From Meiothermus granaticius NBRC 107808 (GTDB lineage Bacteria > Deinococcota > Deinococci > Deinococcales > Thermaceae), in the NCBI RefSeq assembly GCF_003574355.1, contig NZ_QWLB01000004.1, positions 1-64,000 of the forward strand: a stretch of DNA of 64,000 nucleotides, read 5' to 3'. Position 1 is the stretch's first letter; each line of letters starts with the position of its first letter. Both the position numbers and the translations under genes were made by a program. Of the stretch, positions 52,250 to 63,687 are shown piece by piece. Below the pieces are notes generated by a model. The model saw only the letters and a list, made by a program, of their open reading frames with translations, was not told where the DNA came from and did not search any database.

Positions 52250-53518
52250 TCATATCCGGCGGGCAACGCCGTGGGTCGGCTCCACAAGGATCACCCGGAA
52301 GTCATTGAGGTTGTTGGCCGTCGGGCCGGTGATGAGCAGATCCCCCAGTGCGGCAAAAAAGCGGCTCGAGTTGTTCTGTCGTAGGTAGGTTTTGAGTTCC
52401 AGCCCCAAAGCCCTGGCTCGAGCCGGGGTTTCAGGCGAGATCAGCGCCCCCGCAGCCTCGGTGTTGCCGTCAACCCCATCGGAATCAGCCGCCAGGGCCC
52501 AAACCCCTGAGCTGGACAGGTAAAAGGCCAACCAGGCCAGAAACTCCTGATTGCGCCCGCCCTGGCCCGGGCCCTGCACGGTCACGCTGGCCTCTCCACC
52601 GGAAAGCAGCACCACAGGGGGCCTGAAGGGGGTTTGGTGGACCCGGATGCTGTCCACTAAAGCCGCGTGGAAGCGGGCCAGCTCGCGGGCCTCGCCCTGA
52701 AAGCGGTCGGAGAGTATGGCCGTGAGGTACCCCCGCTGCTGCCAGTAAGCTCGAGCCGCCTCCAATAGGGTCTGGTTGCTCCCGATAATGCGGTTTTCCA
52801 CCCGCGAGAACACCGGATCCCCCGGCTTGGGAGACTCGGGGAGCTGGCCCCTTACCCCACGAGTCAGGTGATCCCGCACCTGGGGGAAGTCCAGCCCGTA
52901 CTTATCCAGCACCTCCAAGGCATCCCCGAAGGTGCTCCCATCGGGTACCGTGGGCCCCGAAGCGATCACCGAGAGGTCGTCGCCGGGAACATCTGAAAGG
53001 TAGAGGGCCAGGATCCGCGCCGGCGTCGCTGCGGCCAGCCGCCCTCCCTTCACCTGGGAGAGGTGCTTTCGCACGGTGTTGATCTCCTGGATATCGGCTC
53101 CCGAACGCAGCAAGGCCTGAGTCAGGGACCGCTTGAGCTCGAGCGAAACCCCCCAGGGTGCACACAGCAACGAGCTGCCCCCTCCGGAGATCAACAGGAG
53201 CAAAAAATCCTCTGGGGTGAGCTTGGATACCGCCTCCAGCACCCGCTGGGCCGCCTGCACGCTGCGCGCATCCGGGACCGGATGGGCTGCCGGAATCACC
53301 TGCCCCCACCGGGTCTGCACCGGGGATCCATCCTTGGGCACCGCCAGGAAAGTCGTCTGGGGGAAGACCTCACGGGCCGCCTCCAGCATGGTGAGGGCCG
53401 CCTTGCCCACCGCGATGATCAGGCTGGGGGTTTGCTGAGGCAGATGGGCTTTGGTCAGAAGGCTGGGGTGCGTCTGGGCCAGACCCTGCCTAAAGCTCTC
53501 GATCAAGGCGGCTCGCAT
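52250..53518 (-). CDS. Glycerate 2-kinase (MOFRL family)
   Basis: 422 residues. GckA/TtuD type kinase: AVGKAALTML, LLLISGGGSSLLCAPWGVS, TVRKHLSQVKGGRLA, LSDVPGDDLSVIASGPT and the C-terminal MOFRL domain (GGEASVTVQGPGQGGRNQE). Phosphorylates D-glycerate to 2-phosphoglycerate, older annotation hydroxypyruvate reductase. It follows glcF by 8 nt, so glycolate and glycerate use are expressed together. Confidence 0.92.
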   Translation of the reverse strand: MRAALIESFRQGLAQTHPSLLTKAHLPQQTPSLIIAVGKAALTMLEAAREVFPQTTFLAVPKDGSPVQTRWGQVIPAAHPVPDARSVQAAQRVLEAVSKLTPEDFLLLLISGGGSSLLCAPWGVSLELKRSLTQALLRSGADIQEINTVRKHLSQVKGGRLAAATPARILALYLSDVPGDDLSVIASGPTVPDGSTFGDALEVLDKYGLDFPQVRDHLTRGVRGQLPESPKPGDPVFSRVENRIIGSNQTLLEAARAYWQQRGYLTAILSDRFQGEARELARFHAALVDSIRVHQTPFRPPVVLLSGGEASVTVQGPGQGGRNQEFLAWLAFYLSSSGVWALAADSDGVDGNTEAAGALISPETPARARALGLELKTYLRQNNSSRFFAALGDLLITGPTANNLNDFRVILVEPTHGVARRI

Positions 53519-53526
53519 CGTCCAAC

Positions 53527-54783
53527 CTAGCCGTTATAGGCCTTGTCTAACAGCTCCATCGTGTGCAGTACCGGGAGATCTTTTCCCAGCTTGCGCAGGT
53601 GGGTCTGGATCTGGGTGAAGCAGCCGATGTTCCCGGTAGCCACCACCTGGGCCCCGGTAGCCAGGATGTTGCGGGCCTTGCGCTCACCCAGGGTAGCGGC
53701 GATGGCGGGCTGCTCGAGGTTATAGGTCCCGGCGCTCCCACAGCACAGCTCCCCTTCAGGGATCTCCAGCAGCTCCAGGCCGGGGATGCTCCGCAGCAGG
53801 GCTCGAGGCTCAGCCCGCACCCCCTGGGCGTGCGCCAGGTGGCAGGCATCGTGGTAGGCCACCTTGAGCGGGGTTTTGAGCGCGGGAGGCGGCTCGAGGC
53901 CCAGCTCCGCCAAAAACACCGAGACATCCCTGACCTTTCGGGCAAAGGCCGCGGCCTCGGTCTCTTCAGCCTCGCCCCGAAAGAGCAGGGGGTACTCCTT
54001 GAGCCCCGACCCACATCCAGCCGCATTGGTCAAGACCGCATCTACCTCACCGGAAAAGGCCCTTAGGTTGTTTCGGGCCAAGCTCAGCGCCCGTGCGCGC
54101 TCTCCGGTGTGCATAGCCAGGGCCCCGCAACAGCTTTGGGCCTGGGGGATCAGCACCTCCACCCCGTTCTTGGCCAACACCCGCAAGGTGGCCCAGTTGA
54201 AGTTGGGTTGCAATACCTGCTGGGCACACCCGGCCAAAAAAGCCACCCTGGCCCGCCGCCGACCTTCTGCGGGGAACAGCTCAGGCAGGGGCTGGGCCAT
54301 AGGAAGGGCCTCAGGGAGCAGTTCCAGAGGGGCTTGCAAGGGCTTGGGAAGCAAGGGCTTCATCCGTTGGCCCAGCTGACCCAACATCGCGGCGGCCCGA
54401 AAGCGGCGGGGGTAGGGCAGGGTCTCTTGAATGGCCATCCTGTACAGCTTTTGAAAGGGTGGGCGGTGGCGGCGGGGCTCGCTCCAGCCCCGGAAGGTGC
54501 TGATCAGTTCGCCGTAGGGCACCCCGCTGGGGCAGGCCGTTACGCAACCCACGCAGCCCAGGCATTTATCCAGGTAGGGGGCCGCCTCCTCGAGCTCGAG
54601 GTTGCCCTCCAAGACCTCCTTCATCAGGAAGATGCGCCCTCGAGGGGAGTCCATCTCCTCGCCCAGCACGCTGTAGGTGGGGCAAGCCGGTAAGCAAAAA
54701 CCGCAGTGGACGCAGGCCTCTACCGCATGCGCCATGATTTCGCCCTGAGGGCCGAGTTCTTGAACGGGGATTTTGTGCTGCAT
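53527..54783 (-). CDS. glcF: Glycolate oxidase iron-sulfur subunit GlcF
   Basis: 418 residues. Two [4Fe-4S] motifs, [14 protein letters not shown] near residue 30 and [18 protein letters not shown] near residue 80, and two CCG domains ([19 protein letters not shown]) with [11 protein letters not shown] and [12 protein letters not shown]. It passes electrons from the flavin subunits to the respiratory chain. Start ATG 54783 is 5 nt after glcE and gives the normal length; the longer frame is an artefact. Confidence 0.93.
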   Translation of the reverse strand: MQHKIPVQELGPQGEIMAHAVEACVHCGFCLPACPTYSVLGEEMDSPRGRIFLMKEVLEGNLELEEAAPYLDKCLGCVGCVTACPSGVPYGELISTFRGWSEPRRHRPPFQKLYRMAIQETLPYPRRFRAAAMLGQLGQRMKPLLPKPLQAPLELLPEALPMAQPLPELFPAEGRRRARVAFLAGCAQQVLQPNFNWATLRVLAKNGVEVLIPQAQSCCGALAMHTGERARALSLARNNLRAFSGEVDAVLTNAAGCGSGLKEYPLLFRGEAEETEAAAFARKVRDVSVFLAELGLEPPPALKTPLKVAYHDACHLAHAQGVRAEPRALLRSIPGLELLEIPEGELCCGSAGTYNLEQPAIAATLGERKARNILATGAQVVATGNIGCFTQIQTHLRKLGKDLPVLHTMELLDKAYNG

Positions 54784-54788
54784 AGGGG

Positions 54789-55868
54789 TTAGGGGGCAAA
54801 GCGGCTTAGGGGATCGAGGGCTTGGGTCACCCGGTGGCCGAAGGCTTGGGAGCAGTCTACCCCGATCCGAGGGGACTCGAGGTGAGCCGCCTCCCCTCCC
54901 CCGAGCACCAAGCCCGAAAGCCCTTGCGACCGGAGGAGCTGATCCAGTTGCGCGATTTCCCCAGGCCAGCGGAGGTAGAGTAAATTCCCTGCGCTTAGGT
55001 AGCGCCGCTCCCCCATTGGAAGCCGGGCCTCCAACGCGGAAATTTGCTTGGCGGTGATGGGCACTTTCACCAGATGCCCCGCCCCCCACTGAAGCTGCCC
55101 GATCTCGCGCCAGTACTGGCGCTCCGGCTCCCCCTCGAGCCGCTCGACCGCTCGGGAGGTCCCCAAAAACCCCAAGATCCGCTCGATTCGCAGAGGTAAG
55201 GCCTGGCCCAACCCCCCTACCCGCAGGATCAGCCGGGCCGGGCTGGGCTCGAGGTCGAGGGTATAGAACTCGAAGGGGGAGCAGGCCAGCGCGTAGAGGG
55301 TCTGAATGGCCTCCTCGAGGCTTCCCAGGCTCACCCGTAGGGTTACGGTGGCCTTGGGAAAGGGAAAAACCTTGAAGGCCACCTCGGTCAGAACCCCCAA
55401 CCGCCCCAGGCTGCCCACCATCAGCTTGGGCAGATCGAAGCCCGCAGCATTTTTCACCACCTTCCCCCCACCCTTGATCAGGTTGCCCTCCCCGTCCACA
55501 AACTTGACCCCAAGGATGAAATCGCGCACCCCCCCATAGCGCTGCCGCAGCGGCCCAGAAAGCCCCGCAGCCACAGTCCCGCCTAGGGTGGCCCCGGCCT
55601 CCACGAAGGGCGGGTCAAAGGGCAGATACTGCCCGTGCTGGGCCAGCAGGCCCTCCACCTCGATGAGGGGGGTTCCGGCTTGGGCGACCAGCACAAACTC
55701 ACCGGGGTCGTACTCGAGGACCCCCCTCAGGCCGGTCATGTCCAGCACGGCCTGGCCGGCTCTCGGGGTGGAGAGTGCGGGTTTACTGCCCCCCCCTCGG
55801 GGAAGCCACCGCTCCTGGGTGGGGATGGCTTCCTGCAGTTCCTGTACAGTGGTTGGTCGAAGGGTCAT
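54789..55868 (-). CDS. glcE: Glycolate oxidase FAD-binding subunit GlcE
   Basis: 359 residues, PCMH-type FAD domain: [37 protein letters not shown] split as [15 protein letters not shown], and [18 protein letters not shown]. Shorter than GlcD, lacking the full substrate domain. Lies between glcD (19 nt) and glcF (5 nt). Confidence 0.92.
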   Translation of the reverse strand: MTLRPTTVQELQEAIPTQERWLPRGGGSKPALSTPRAGQAVLDMTGLRGVLEYDPGEFVLVAQAGTPLIEVEGLLAQHGQYLPFDPPFVEAGATLGGTVAAGLSGPLRQRYGGVRDFILGVKFVDGEGNLIKGGGKVVKNAAGFDLPKLMVGSLGRLGVLTEVAFKVFPFPKATVTLRVSLGSLEEAIQTLYALACSPFEFYTLDLEPSPARLILRVGGLGQALPLRIERILGFLGTSRAVERLEGEPERQYWREIGQLQWGAGHLVKVPITAKQISALEARLPMGERRYLSAGNLLYLRWPGEIAQLDQLLRSQGLSGLVLGGGEAAHLESPRIGVDCSQAFGHRVTQALDPLSRFAP

Positions 55869-55887
55869 ACCGGCTCCACGGGTGGGC

Positions 55888-57348
55888 TCATTCCCGCGAG
55901 ATTACCCCGGCTTGCTCCAAAGGATGCGCGCCGTGCGCGGTTACTGCCGGGGCCTCCCCGCCTGGGAACATCTTCCCACGGTTGGACAGCTCGAGCGGGT
56001 CCACCGCCCGGCGGATGCGGCGCATGGCCTCCAGATCGGCTTCAGCAAACATCTCGGGCATATATTCTTTTTTCTCCATCCCCACCCCGTGCTCCCCGGT
56101 GATGGTCCCCCCTAGCCGCACACACATCCGCAGAATTTCCCCCGCCAACCTCTCGCCGCGCTCGAGCTCCCCCGGCACCTTTCCGTCGTACAGGATCAGG
56201 GGGTGCAGGTTCCCGTCCCCGGCGTGAAACACATTGGCCACCCGTAGGCCGTGTTCCTGGGAGAGCCGCTCGATCTCCGCCAGGGCCCGCCCCAGCTTTG
56301 AGCGCGGCACCACTCCGTCCTGCACGATGTAATCCGGGCTGAGCCGCCCCACCGCCGAAAACGCCGCCTTGCGCCCCTTCCAGATCTTCATTCGCTCTTC
56401 AGCGTCCCGGGCCACCCGGACTTCGTAGGGACCGGAGCGCTCGATCACCCTGGACAACTGCTCGGCCTCGGCTTCTACCTGTGGGGCCTCGCCCTCGAGC
56501 TCCACGATCAACAGGGCCCGGGCGGCGGTGGGGTACCCCGCGTGAACTGCGGCCTCGGCGGCCTCAATCGCCAGGTTATCCATGATCTCCATCGCCCCTG
56601 GAAGCAGCCCGCTGGCCACCACCGCCGCGACCGCATCCCCTGCCTTCTCCAGGGCATCATAGGCGGCCAGAAGGGTGTGGTATTTCTCCGGCTTGGGCAG
56701 CAGGCGCAGGGTGACCTCGAGGGCAATCCCCATCAGCCCCTCTGAGCCCACAAACAGCCCCAACCAGTCCGGGCCGAGCCCCTCCAGGCTCTCCCCACCC
56801 AGCTCCACCACCTCCCCGGTGGGCAGCACCACCTTGGCTCCCAGCACGTGGTTGGAGGTCATGCCGTACTTAAGGCAGTGGGCCCCACCAGAGTTAAACG
56901 CCAGGTTGCCCCCAATGGTCGAGACCGGCTGCGAGGAGGGGTCGGGGGCGTAGTACAGACCGTAAGGGGCCGCCGCATCCGAGACCCGCAGGTTGATGTG
57001 CCCAGGTTGCACCACCGCGATCCGCTCGTTGGGGTCAAGCCGCAGCAGCCGATTCAGGCGGTTCAGCCCAATCACCACCCCACCCTCAACCGGCAGCGAG
57101 CCGCCTGAAAGGCTGGTGCCGGAACCTCGAGCCGTGAAGGGAACTTTATGGCGAGCACAAGTCCGCACGATTTCGACCACTTCTTCGCTGGTTTGCGGCA
57201 AAACCACCGCGCAGGGCCGAGCCCGGAACGCGGTCAGCGCGTCAGACTCATAGGGGGCAAGCTGAGCGGCCTCGGTCAAGAAGCGTTCTTTGGGAAGAAT
57301 CCGGGCCAGATCAGCCAATAGCTCGGCAAGGGTCGCGGAAGCGGTCAT
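55888..57348 (-). CDS. glcD: Glycolate oxidase catalytic subunit GlcD
   Basis: 486 residues, FAD-dependent. FAD-binding [15 protein letters not shown] and [20 protein letters not shown]; substrate domain with [14 protein letters not shown] and [17 protein letters not shown], which hold the catalytic His residues. Oxidises glycolate, or D-lactate-like acids, to the keto acid. ATG 57348 is set by AGGAGCAGCT. Confidence 0.93.
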   Translation of the reverse strand: MTASATLAELLADLARILPKERFLTEAAQLAPYESDALTAFRARPCAVVLPQTSEEVVEIVRTCARHKVPFTARGSGTSLSGGSLPVEGGVVIGLNRLNRLLRLDPNERIAVVQPGHINLRVSDAAAPYGLYYAPDPSSQPVSTIGGNLAFNSGGAHCLKYGMTSNHVLGAKVVLPTGEVVELGGESLEGLGPDWLGLFVGSEGLMGIALEVTLRLLPKPEKYHTLLAAYDALEKAGDAVAAVVASGLLPGAMEIMDNLAIEAAEAAVHAGYPTAARALLIVELEGEAPQVEAEAEQLSRVIERSGPYEVRVARDAEERMKIWKGRKAAFSAVGRLSPDYIVQDGVVPRSKLGRALAEIERLSQEHGLRVANVFHAGDGNLHPLILYDGKVPGELERGERLAGEILRMCVRLGGTITGEHGVGMEKKEYMPEMFAEADLEAMRRIRRAVDPLELSNRGKMFPGGEAPAVTAHGAHPLEQAGVISRE

Positions 57349-57457
57349 AGCTGCTCCTATGTCCTCGAGCATACCGGAAACCGGAAGAAAAGCGGCACTT
57401 GACCCCACGGGCAACTGACCCGCTCGAGCGAGCCTCAACCGCTAAGCTAAAGCGGAT

Positions 57458-58948
57458 ATGCTGGCCCAGGTACGAACCTACAGCCTGTTTGGCCTCGAGG
57501 CCCAGCCCATCACGGTCGAGGTGGACGTTTCGCAAGGGATGCCCTTCTACGCCGTGGTAGGCTTGCCCGACAAGGCCGTGGAGGAGTCGCGCGAGCGCGT
57601 GCGAGCCGCCCTCAAGAACGCTGGCTTTCCCTATCCCCAGGGGCGGGTGGTGATCAACCTGGCCCCGGCAGAACTGCGCAAGGAAGGCACCCATTATGAC
57701 CTGCCCATTGCCCTGGGGCTGCTCTGCGCCCAGGGAACCCTTCCCCCCGAAGCCCTGAAAGGCTTTGCGGCGGCGGGCGAGCTGGGCCTGGACGCGGAAC
57801 TACGCCCGGTTCCGGGGGCGGTTAACCTGGCCCTGGGGGCCCTTCTAGAGGGCTACAAGCTCCTGATGCCCCAGGCTTCTGCCGAAGAGGCCGCCCTGAT
57901 TGAAGGGGTGCAGGTGTTTGGGGCGGCGCATCTGGCGCAGCTGGTGCAGTTTTTGCTGGGGGCCGAAGAACTGCCCGCCGCCCGTGCGGGCCAGGTTGTG
58001 CAAAGCCTGGATGCCTCCCTCGATCTGCTCGACGTCAAGGGCCAGGCCAAGGCCAAGCGGGCCCTGGAGATCGCTGCTGCCGGAGGGCACCACCTGCTGA
58101 TGAGCGGCAGCCCCGGCTCGGGCAAGACCATGCTGGCCAAGCGTCTGCCGGGTCTGCTGCCACTGCTGGCCCCGGAGGAGGCGCTCGAGGTCACCCGCAT
58201 CCACTCCGCCGCCGGGCGGCTCATGAAGGGCCTCCTCAAAACCGCCCCCTTTCGCAGCCCCCACCACACCGTCTCGGATGCCGGGTTGATTGGCGGCGGT
58301 ACCATCCCCAAGCCCGGCGAGATCTCCCTGGCCCACCGGGGGGTCTTGTTCCTGGACGAGTTCCCCGAGTTTTCCCGCGACGCCCTGGAAGTGCTGCGCC
58401 AACCCCTGGAAGATGGCGTGGTCACCATCTCGAGGGCCCGGGCCAGCTTTACCTATCCAGCCAGATTTCTCCTGGTGGCTGCTATGAACCCCTGTCTCTG
58501 TGGATTTTGGAATGATTCTCAAGTACCCTGCACCTGCACCCCCGGCCAGCGTCTGCGCTATGTGAACCGAATCAGCGGCCCGTTGCTGGATCGCTTCGAC
58601 CTGGTGGTGGAGGTGCCCCGGCTTACCCCGGAGGAACTGGCCCGTGTTCCTGAGGGTGAATCTACGGCAATGGTGCGGGAACGGGTGCTGACGGCGCGGG
58701 AGCGGATGCAGTCCCGCCAGGGCAAGCTGAACAGCGAACTCTTTGGCCGCGATTTGCGGCGACACACGGTGCTTTCTCCCTCTTCCGAGGCCCTGCTGCA
58801 AGCCGCCACCCAGCGCCTGGCCCTCACCGCAAGAAGCTATGACCGCATCCTGCGGGTGGCGCGTACCATCGCCGACCTAGCGGGGGCGGAGTACATCCAG
58901 GAAGCCCATCTGGCTGAGGCCCTGACGTATCGAAGGAGTCTGCCCTAA
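57458..58948 (+). CDS. comM: Mg-chelatase-like AAA+ ATPase, ComM/YifB family
   Basis: 496 residues. N-terminal LonC-like domain ([22 protein letters not shown] split [18 protein letters not shown]), AAA domain with [16 protein letters not shown] (Walker A), [10 protein letters not shown] (Walker B) and NPCLCGF, C-terminal Mg_chelatase_C. Homologue ComM is a helicase for branch migration in natural transformation, and Thermaceae are often naturally competent. TAAGCT (57443-57448) lies 9 nt before ATG. Confidence 0.92.
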   Translation: MLAQVRTYSLFGLEAQPITVEVDVSQGMPFYAVVGLPDKAVEESRERVRAALKNAGFPYPQGRVVINLAPAELRKEGTHYDLPIALGLLCAQGTLPPEALKGFAAAGELGLDAELRPVPGAVNLALGALLEGYKLLMPQASAEEAALIEGVQVFGAAHLAQLVQFLLGAEELPAARAGQVVQSLDASLDLLDVKGQAKAKRALEIAAAGGHHLLMSGSPGSGKTMLAKRLPGLLPLLAPEEALEVTRIHSAAGRLMKGLLKTAPFRSPHHTVSDAGLIGGGTIPKPGEISLAHRGVLFLDEFPEFSRDALEVLRQPLEDGVVTISRARASFTYPARFLLVAAMNPCLCGFWNDSQVPCTCTPGQRLRYVNRISGPLLDRFDLVVEVPRLTPEELARVPEGESTAMVRERVLTARERMQSRQGKLNSELFGRDLRRHTVLSPSSEALLQAATQRLALTARSYDRILRVARTIADLAGAEYIQEAHLAEALTYRRSLP

Positions 58949-58966
58949 GGCGCCCCGCATCCGGCC

Positions 58967-61897
58967 TTATATCCCGGCCACCTGGAACACCCCACCCATC
59001 TCGGCATTGGCCTCCCTGATTTTTTCCTCCCCGGTCACCACTGCCAAAGCAGCTTCCCCTTGCAGATAGGTCTCGGCTACCCGGCGCAAATCGCTGAAGT
59101 GCACCTCGAGCATCCGCTGCTTGAAGCGCATTTTCTTGTCCAGGGTATACCCTGCCAGATCACTGAAAAACCGTACCCGACCCTTATTATCTGGGGAGAG
59201 CAGGGGATCCACGTCTCCTGCAGCCCCCAGGATGGCCTCTTTGAGTTTTTCGGCCTCGAGGTCCCGCCCCAAGAACTCGAAGATCCCGCCGTAGACCTGA
59301 AACGTGCGCACCACATGGGGATCCCGATAGGAGAGCAGGGCGAAGGTCCCGCTCTCGGGCCGGGTCACGGCAAAACCGCCATAGGCTCCGCCTTTCTCGC
59401 GAACCTCCTTGTGCAAGTACTCGGTGCGCAGGAGCTGCGCCAGCACCATCAGGGCTGGGGCATCCGGGTGGTCGTAGGGTACGGTGCGCCAAACCTTGGC
59501 GTTGTAGGCCACCGGAACCGCGGTGGTGCGGGCCTGGGGGCGTAGCTGGGCCGAGGGCAGAATGGTCTTCTCCTCGAGCAAAGAGCGCTCAGGCAGCGCC
59601 GCGAGCAGCTCCTGCACCCTGGCCTCCAGCCCGCCCAGCTCCTTCTCCTCGCTGGTCACACAGACGTTGACCTTCGCCCTGCGGAACAGGTACTGCCGGA
59701 TGCGCTCGAGGTCATCCACCAGCGCCCCTAGCCCCGCCTCATCGAGCCCGGCCAGCCGCTTTAGGGTAGCCAGTTGCTCCAAACCTTCCCATCGGGCCTG
59801 CAGGCTGAATTTGCCCCCGAACTGGGCCTCGGCCAGATACCAGGCAAAGAGGTGTCCCGCCTGCACCACCCGGGCCTCAAACCCCGCCTTGAGCTGCCCC
59901 AGCAGGTTCTTGAGGTGGGAGGGTTCCCATTTCAAGTCGGTGAGAAGGTCACGCAGAATTGCCAAGAACTCCCCGTGGTTGCGATACAGGGCCTTTCCCG
60001 AGAGGGTAAACTTCTGGTTGAAGGCTTCCGCATCCCCTGGCAAGGTACGCAGCCCCACCGCCGCCCCGATCCCGCCGGTATGGGCCTCGATGCGCTCGGC
60101 CATCTCCAGATAGCTGCTCTTCCCTGCCCCCATCCGAGGGACCACAAAGGCAAACAGCGGCAGCAAATCCTTGAGGTCATCCGGCAACCCAGCGACCTCG
60201 AACTGCAGGTCGAGGTAGCTGATCCCATTGGTGGGTTGGGGAAACAACCCCAGGGTGTTCCCAGCCGATTCCCGAACGCGGTGGGGCACGTCCTCGAGGG
60301 TCATGGGGATATCGGAGATCTCCAGGGTGGGCAGCACCGAGAGGTCTTCAGGGGCCTCCTGTCGGGCTTTGAGGGCCTGGGCTTCATGGATGATCTCCTG
60401 CACCTGTGCATCGGACAGGGCTGCCCTAATGGCCTCCAAGCGGCTCCGCTCCTCGGCCTCGAGTCGCTCGGTCATCTGGGGATCGGGCTTGAGAAGGATG
60501 GTGGCCCGGTGGGGATTATCCAGGAGGTACTGGCGAATCAGCCCCTCCAGGAAAGGCCCCTTGGCTCGCTCGGCCTCAAGGCCCTCCAGGGCCGCATCAA
60601 ACTGTAAGGCCAGATAGGGGTCCCCCCCGTTGAGGTAGGGCATCGCCAACTGGAAGAACACCTTGAGGGCATAGGGCATCCCGGCGTTGGAAACCTCGCG
60701 CGACTCGAGCTCCATGCGGTGAATGGCCGCATCTACCATAGCCCGGTCCAGCCCCTGCTCGGCCTGCTCCCGCAGAGTGTTCAGGATGATTTCCTCTACT
60801 GCCGGGGCGTCCTCGGGGTCTATGCCCTTGAGCCCCGCCCCAAAGACGGCCTCACGGAAATCGGCCTCCAGACCGGTGCCGTCGGCCAGGGCCTCGCCCA
60901 GCTTGCTCTCGATCAGGGCCTTGCGCAAAGGGGAGGCTGCGTTGGCCAGCAAAACCCTTTCCAGCACGCTCAACCCCAGAATCTCGACCTCGTTCCCCAC
61001 AAACGCCGTCTTCCATCCCACCCAAACCTGGGCCTTCTTGGCCAGGGGCTCGCCGGGAGCAATCGGGTAGGTAGCCTCCCGTCGGACCGGGCGGTTAAAG
61101 CGGGGCTGATCGGGGATGGCGGTCTGGGGATCAATCTTTGAAAAGCGCCTGAGCACCTGCTGCTCGATGGTCTCTAAAGTCCCCTCCAGAGGCAGGTTGC
61201 CATAAGTGTAGAAATAGGCGTTGGAGGGGTGATAATGCCGAGCGTGAAAGGCTTTGAGCGCCTCCCAGGACAGATCGGGGATGTAGCGGGGATCCCCGCC
61301 AGAGTTATGGGCATAGGTCAGGTTGGGAAAGATAGCCTGCCCGATCTCACGGTACATTACGCTGGCCGGAGAGGACATGCTGCCCTTCATCTCGTTGAAA
61401 ACCACCCCTTCATACCCCAGCGGTGAGGCCGGGTTGTCCAGCTCGGCAAACTGGTAACGCCACCCCTCCTGGCGGAAGCTGTCATAGGAGATGGTCGGGA
61501 AGAAGCAGGCATCGAGGTAGACCTCGAGCAGGTTGTGGTAGTCTTTGGGGTTGCGGGTGGCAAAGGGGTACACCGTGCGATCCGGCCAGGTCATGGCATT
61601 CATGAAGGTCGAGAGCGAGCGCGGGCCCATAGCAAAGAAGGGATCACGCACCGGGTAGCGCTCGGAACCGGCCAAGACCACATGCTCGAGGATATGGGCG
61701 ATTCCGGTGGAATCCTCGGGCACGGTGGGAAAAGCCACCGCGAAGGCGTTGTTGTCGTCCGGGCAAGCGATGTGAATATGCCGGGCCCCGGTGGGCTCGT
61801 GCAGAAGTTCGTGATAGGTGCCGTTAAGGTGCGGCAGGGGCGCAGTGCGAATCACACGATAATTACCGATGCGGGCATCTTTTTCTAAAACAGCCAT
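58967..61897 (-). CDS. M16C-family metallopeptidase (presequence protease-like)
   Basis: 976 residues. Insulinase-type zinc peptidase: inverted motif HILEHVVL (HxxEH) near residue 75 with a Glu about 75 residues later (YEGVVFNEMKGS), R/Y motif region in the C-terminal half (VREKGGAYGGF). Size and layout are those of PreP/Cym1 peptidases degrading oligopeptides. ATG 61897 has TACACT (61910-61905) 7 nt upstream, so a leaderless start is preferred over the longer frame. Confidence 0.92.
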   Translation of the reverse strand: MAVLEKDARIGNYRVIRTAPLPHLNGTYHELLHEPTGARHIHIACPDDNNAFAVAFPTVPEDSTGIAHILEHVVLAGSERYPVRDPFFAMGPRSLSTFMNAMTWPDRTVYPFATRNPKDYHNLLEVYLDACFFPTISYDSFRQEGWRYQFAELDNPASPLGYEGVVFNEMKGSMSSPASVMYREIGQAIFPNLTYAHNSGGDPRYIPDLSWEALKAFHARHYHPSNAYFYTYGNLPLEGTLETIEQQVLRRFSKIDPQTAIPDQPRFNRPVRREATYPIAPGEPLAKKAQVWVGWKTAFVGNEVEILGLSVLERVLLANAASPLRKALIESKLGEALADGTGLEADFREAVFGAGLKGIDPEDAPAVEEIILNTLREQAEQGLDRAMVDAAIHRMELESREVSNAGMPYALKVFFQLAMPYLNGGDPYLALQFDAALEGLEAERAKGPFLEGLIRQYLLDNPHRATILLKPDPQMTERLEAEERSRLEAIRAALSDAQVQEIIHEAQALKARQEAPEDLSVLPTLEISDIPMTLEDVPHRVRESAGNTLGLFPQPTNGISYLDLQFEVAGLPDDLKDLLPLFAFVVPRMGAGKSSYLEMAERIEAHTGGIGAAVGLRTLPGDAEAFNQKFTLSGKALYRNHGEFLAILRDLLTDLKWEPSHLKNLLGQLKAGFEARVVQAGHLFAWYLAEAQFGGKFSLQARWEGLEQLATLKRLAGLDEAGLGALVDDLERIRQYLFRRAKVNVCVTSEEKELGGLEARVQELLAALPERSLLEEKTILPSAQLRPQARTTAVPVAYNAKVWRTVPYDHPDAPALMVLAQLLRTEYLHKEVREKGGAYGGFAVTRPESGTFALLSYRDPHVVRTFQVYGGIFEFLGRDLEAEKLKEAILGAAGDVDPLLSPDNKGRVRFFSDLAGYTLDKKMRFKQRMLEVHFSDLRRVAETYLQGEAALAVVTGEEKIREANAEMGGVFQVAGI

Positions 61898-62037
61898 GGT
61901 TATGAGTGTAACCCAGCCCGCCCGAAGGAGCATGTCCTAAGTCGCAAAGCCCCGGCGGTAATCCAAAGCAAGCTCACCATTGCCCCCCGCCCAGGGGCCG
62001 GATACTACAGGGGTCGGGCTTCGGCCTAGATCCCACT

Positions 62038-62568
62038 ATGAACTTTCTTGAACTCATGCGCGAAGACATCCAAGCTGTGCTGGACAAAGACCCCGCAGCC
62101 CACAGCGCCCTCGAGGTCGTGCTCACCAGCCCCGGCCTCCACGCCCTGTGGATGCACCGGCTCGAGCACCGGCTATGGAAGGCCGGGTTCCGCTTGTTGG
62201 CTCGAGTGATCGCTCACTGGACGCGCATGTTCACCGGGGTGGAAATTCACCCTGGGGCCACGATCGGGCGGCGGGTGGTCATTGATCACGGCATGGGGGT
62301 GGTGATCGGTGAGACCGCTGAGGTGGGCAATGATGTGCTGATCTTTCATGGGGTGGCCCTAGGAGGCACCGGCTTTGGCCGAGGCAAACGCCATCCCACG
62401 GTTGGAAACAACGTGCTGATTGGCACCGGGGCCAAGATTCTCGGGCCCATCACCATTGGGGACGGGGCCCGGATAGGGGCCAACAGCGTGGTTCTGGAGA
62501 ACATTCCCCCCGATAGCACCGCGGTCGGGGCCCCGGCCCGGGTCATTCGGCGCAAATCGCCCGTCTGA
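62038..62568 (+). CDS. cysE: Serine O-acetyltransferase CysE
   Basis: 176 residues, short form. Left-handed beta-helix hexapeptides: [30 protein letters not shown] split as [16 protein letters not shown] and [39 protein letters not shown]. The His and Asp of IDHG and the GVALGGTG loop are catalytic. Makes O-acetylserine for cysteine synthesis. TAGATC 5 nt before ATG is a weak leaderless box. Confidence 0.93.
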   Translation: MNFLELMREDIQAVLDKDPAAHSALEVVLTSPGLHALWMHRLEHRLWKAGFRLLARVIAHWTRMFTGVEIHPGATIGRRVVIDHGMGVVIGETAEVGNDVLIFHGVALGGTGFGRGKRHPTVGNNVLIGTGAKILGPITIGDGARIGANSVVLENIPPDSTAVGAPARVIRRKSPV

Positions 62569-62577
62569 AGGGGGCCT

Positions 62578-63675
62578 TCAAGCCTGGCCCTTCAGGGGCA
62601 AGCAAATCCAGAAACGAGCCCCGCCCTCCGGGCGATTATCTGCGTCCACGCGACCTCCGTGGGCTTCTACCAGGGCCTTGACGATTGCCAGTCCGAGGCC
62701 GGTGCCGCCGCTCTCGCGGGCCCTCGAGGGCTCTGCCCGATAGAAGCGCTCAAACAGATGGGGCAGGTGCTCTGGCGCAATGCCCGGCCCGGTGTCGCAA
62801 ACCTCGAGCCGTGCGTTTTCTCCTTCAGAATCCAGTTTTACGATAATCCGTCCCCCCTTTGGGGTGTGGCGCAGGGCATTTTCCAGCAGGTTGAGGAGCA
62901 CCTGCTTTAGCCGCTCGGGGTCGGCGTGGGTGGAGAGGGGCCGGAGGGTGGCTTCCAGTTCAACCCCCGCCGCCTCGGCCCGGGGTTGAACGCTGGCCAG
63001 TGCATCTTCAACCAGGCCGTCCAACGCAATCAACCGGGGCCGTAACACCAGCTGGCCGGTGTCAGAGAGCGAAAGGGTGCGCAGGTCCTGCACCAGCCGG
63101 GTCAGCAGGTCCACCTCGCCTACCAGGCGGCGCAGATTCTCGGAAGAAGCCTCCAGCAAGCCGTCGGACATGGACTCGAGGTCGCCCTTCAGGATGGTCA
63201 GGGGGGTGCGTAGCTCGTGGGCGATATCGGCAATCATCTGCCGCTCGCGCTCCTCCTTGGCTGCCAGCTCGGCGGCCACATCGTTGAATGCCCGGCCCAG
63301 CTCGGCCAGCTCGTCCCTACCCTGCACCCTTACCCGCACAGCATGTTCTCCCCGCCCAAAGCGGCGGGTGGCCTGGGTCAGGGCCTGCACCGGCTGCACC
63401 AGACGAAAGGCCAGGTAGGTTCCCACGCCCAGGGCCACCCCCAGGGCCAGCAGGCTGGAACGCCAGCTCGAAGCCTGCAACTGCGCCAGCAGGATCTGCC
63501 GCCCACGGCCCGGCGTCCCCCCTGATAGTGTTTCCCCGCTACGGGCGGCCTCGTTGCCGGCCACGAAGTTTTGAAAGTGGTCTCGGGCCTCCTGGTAGCC
63601 CAGCCAACCGGTAAGTCCCGCAGCAAAAACAGCCACCAGGGCAAAGGCCAGGGCCAGCCGAACCACCAGCTTCAT
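62578..63675 (-). CDS. Sensor histidine kinase (BaeS/PhoR-like)
   Basis: 365 residues. Helices at about 5-25 and 72-92, with a short extracytoplasmic loop; HAMP (VQALTQATRRFGRGEHAVRV), HisKA with phospho-His in IADIAHELRTPLTIL, HATPase with N box LLNLLENALRHTP, G1 DTGPGIAPE, F box and G2 GTGLGLAIVKALVEAHGG. The ligand is unknown; the small loop suggests membrane or intramembrane sensing. The response regulator gene ends 12 nt upstream. Confidence 0.92.
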   Translation of the reverse strand: MKLVVRLALAFALVAVFAAGLTGWLGYQEARDHFQNFVAGNEAARSGETLSGGTPGRGRQILLAQLQASSWRSSLLALGVALGVGTYLAFRLVQPVQALTQATRRFGRGEHAVRVRVQGRDELAELGRAFNDVAAELAAKEERERQMIADIAHELRTPLTILKGDLESMSDGLLEASSENLRRLVGEVDLLTRLVQDLRTLSLSDTGQLVLRPRLIALDGLVEDALASVQPRAEAAGVELEATLRPLSTHADPERLKQVLLNLLENALRHTPKGGRIIVKLDSEGENARLEVCDTGPGIAPEHLPHLFERFYRAEPSRARESGGTGLGLAIVKALVEAHGGRVDADNRPEGGARFWICLPLKGQA

Positions 63676-63687
63676 CGCAATCTCCCC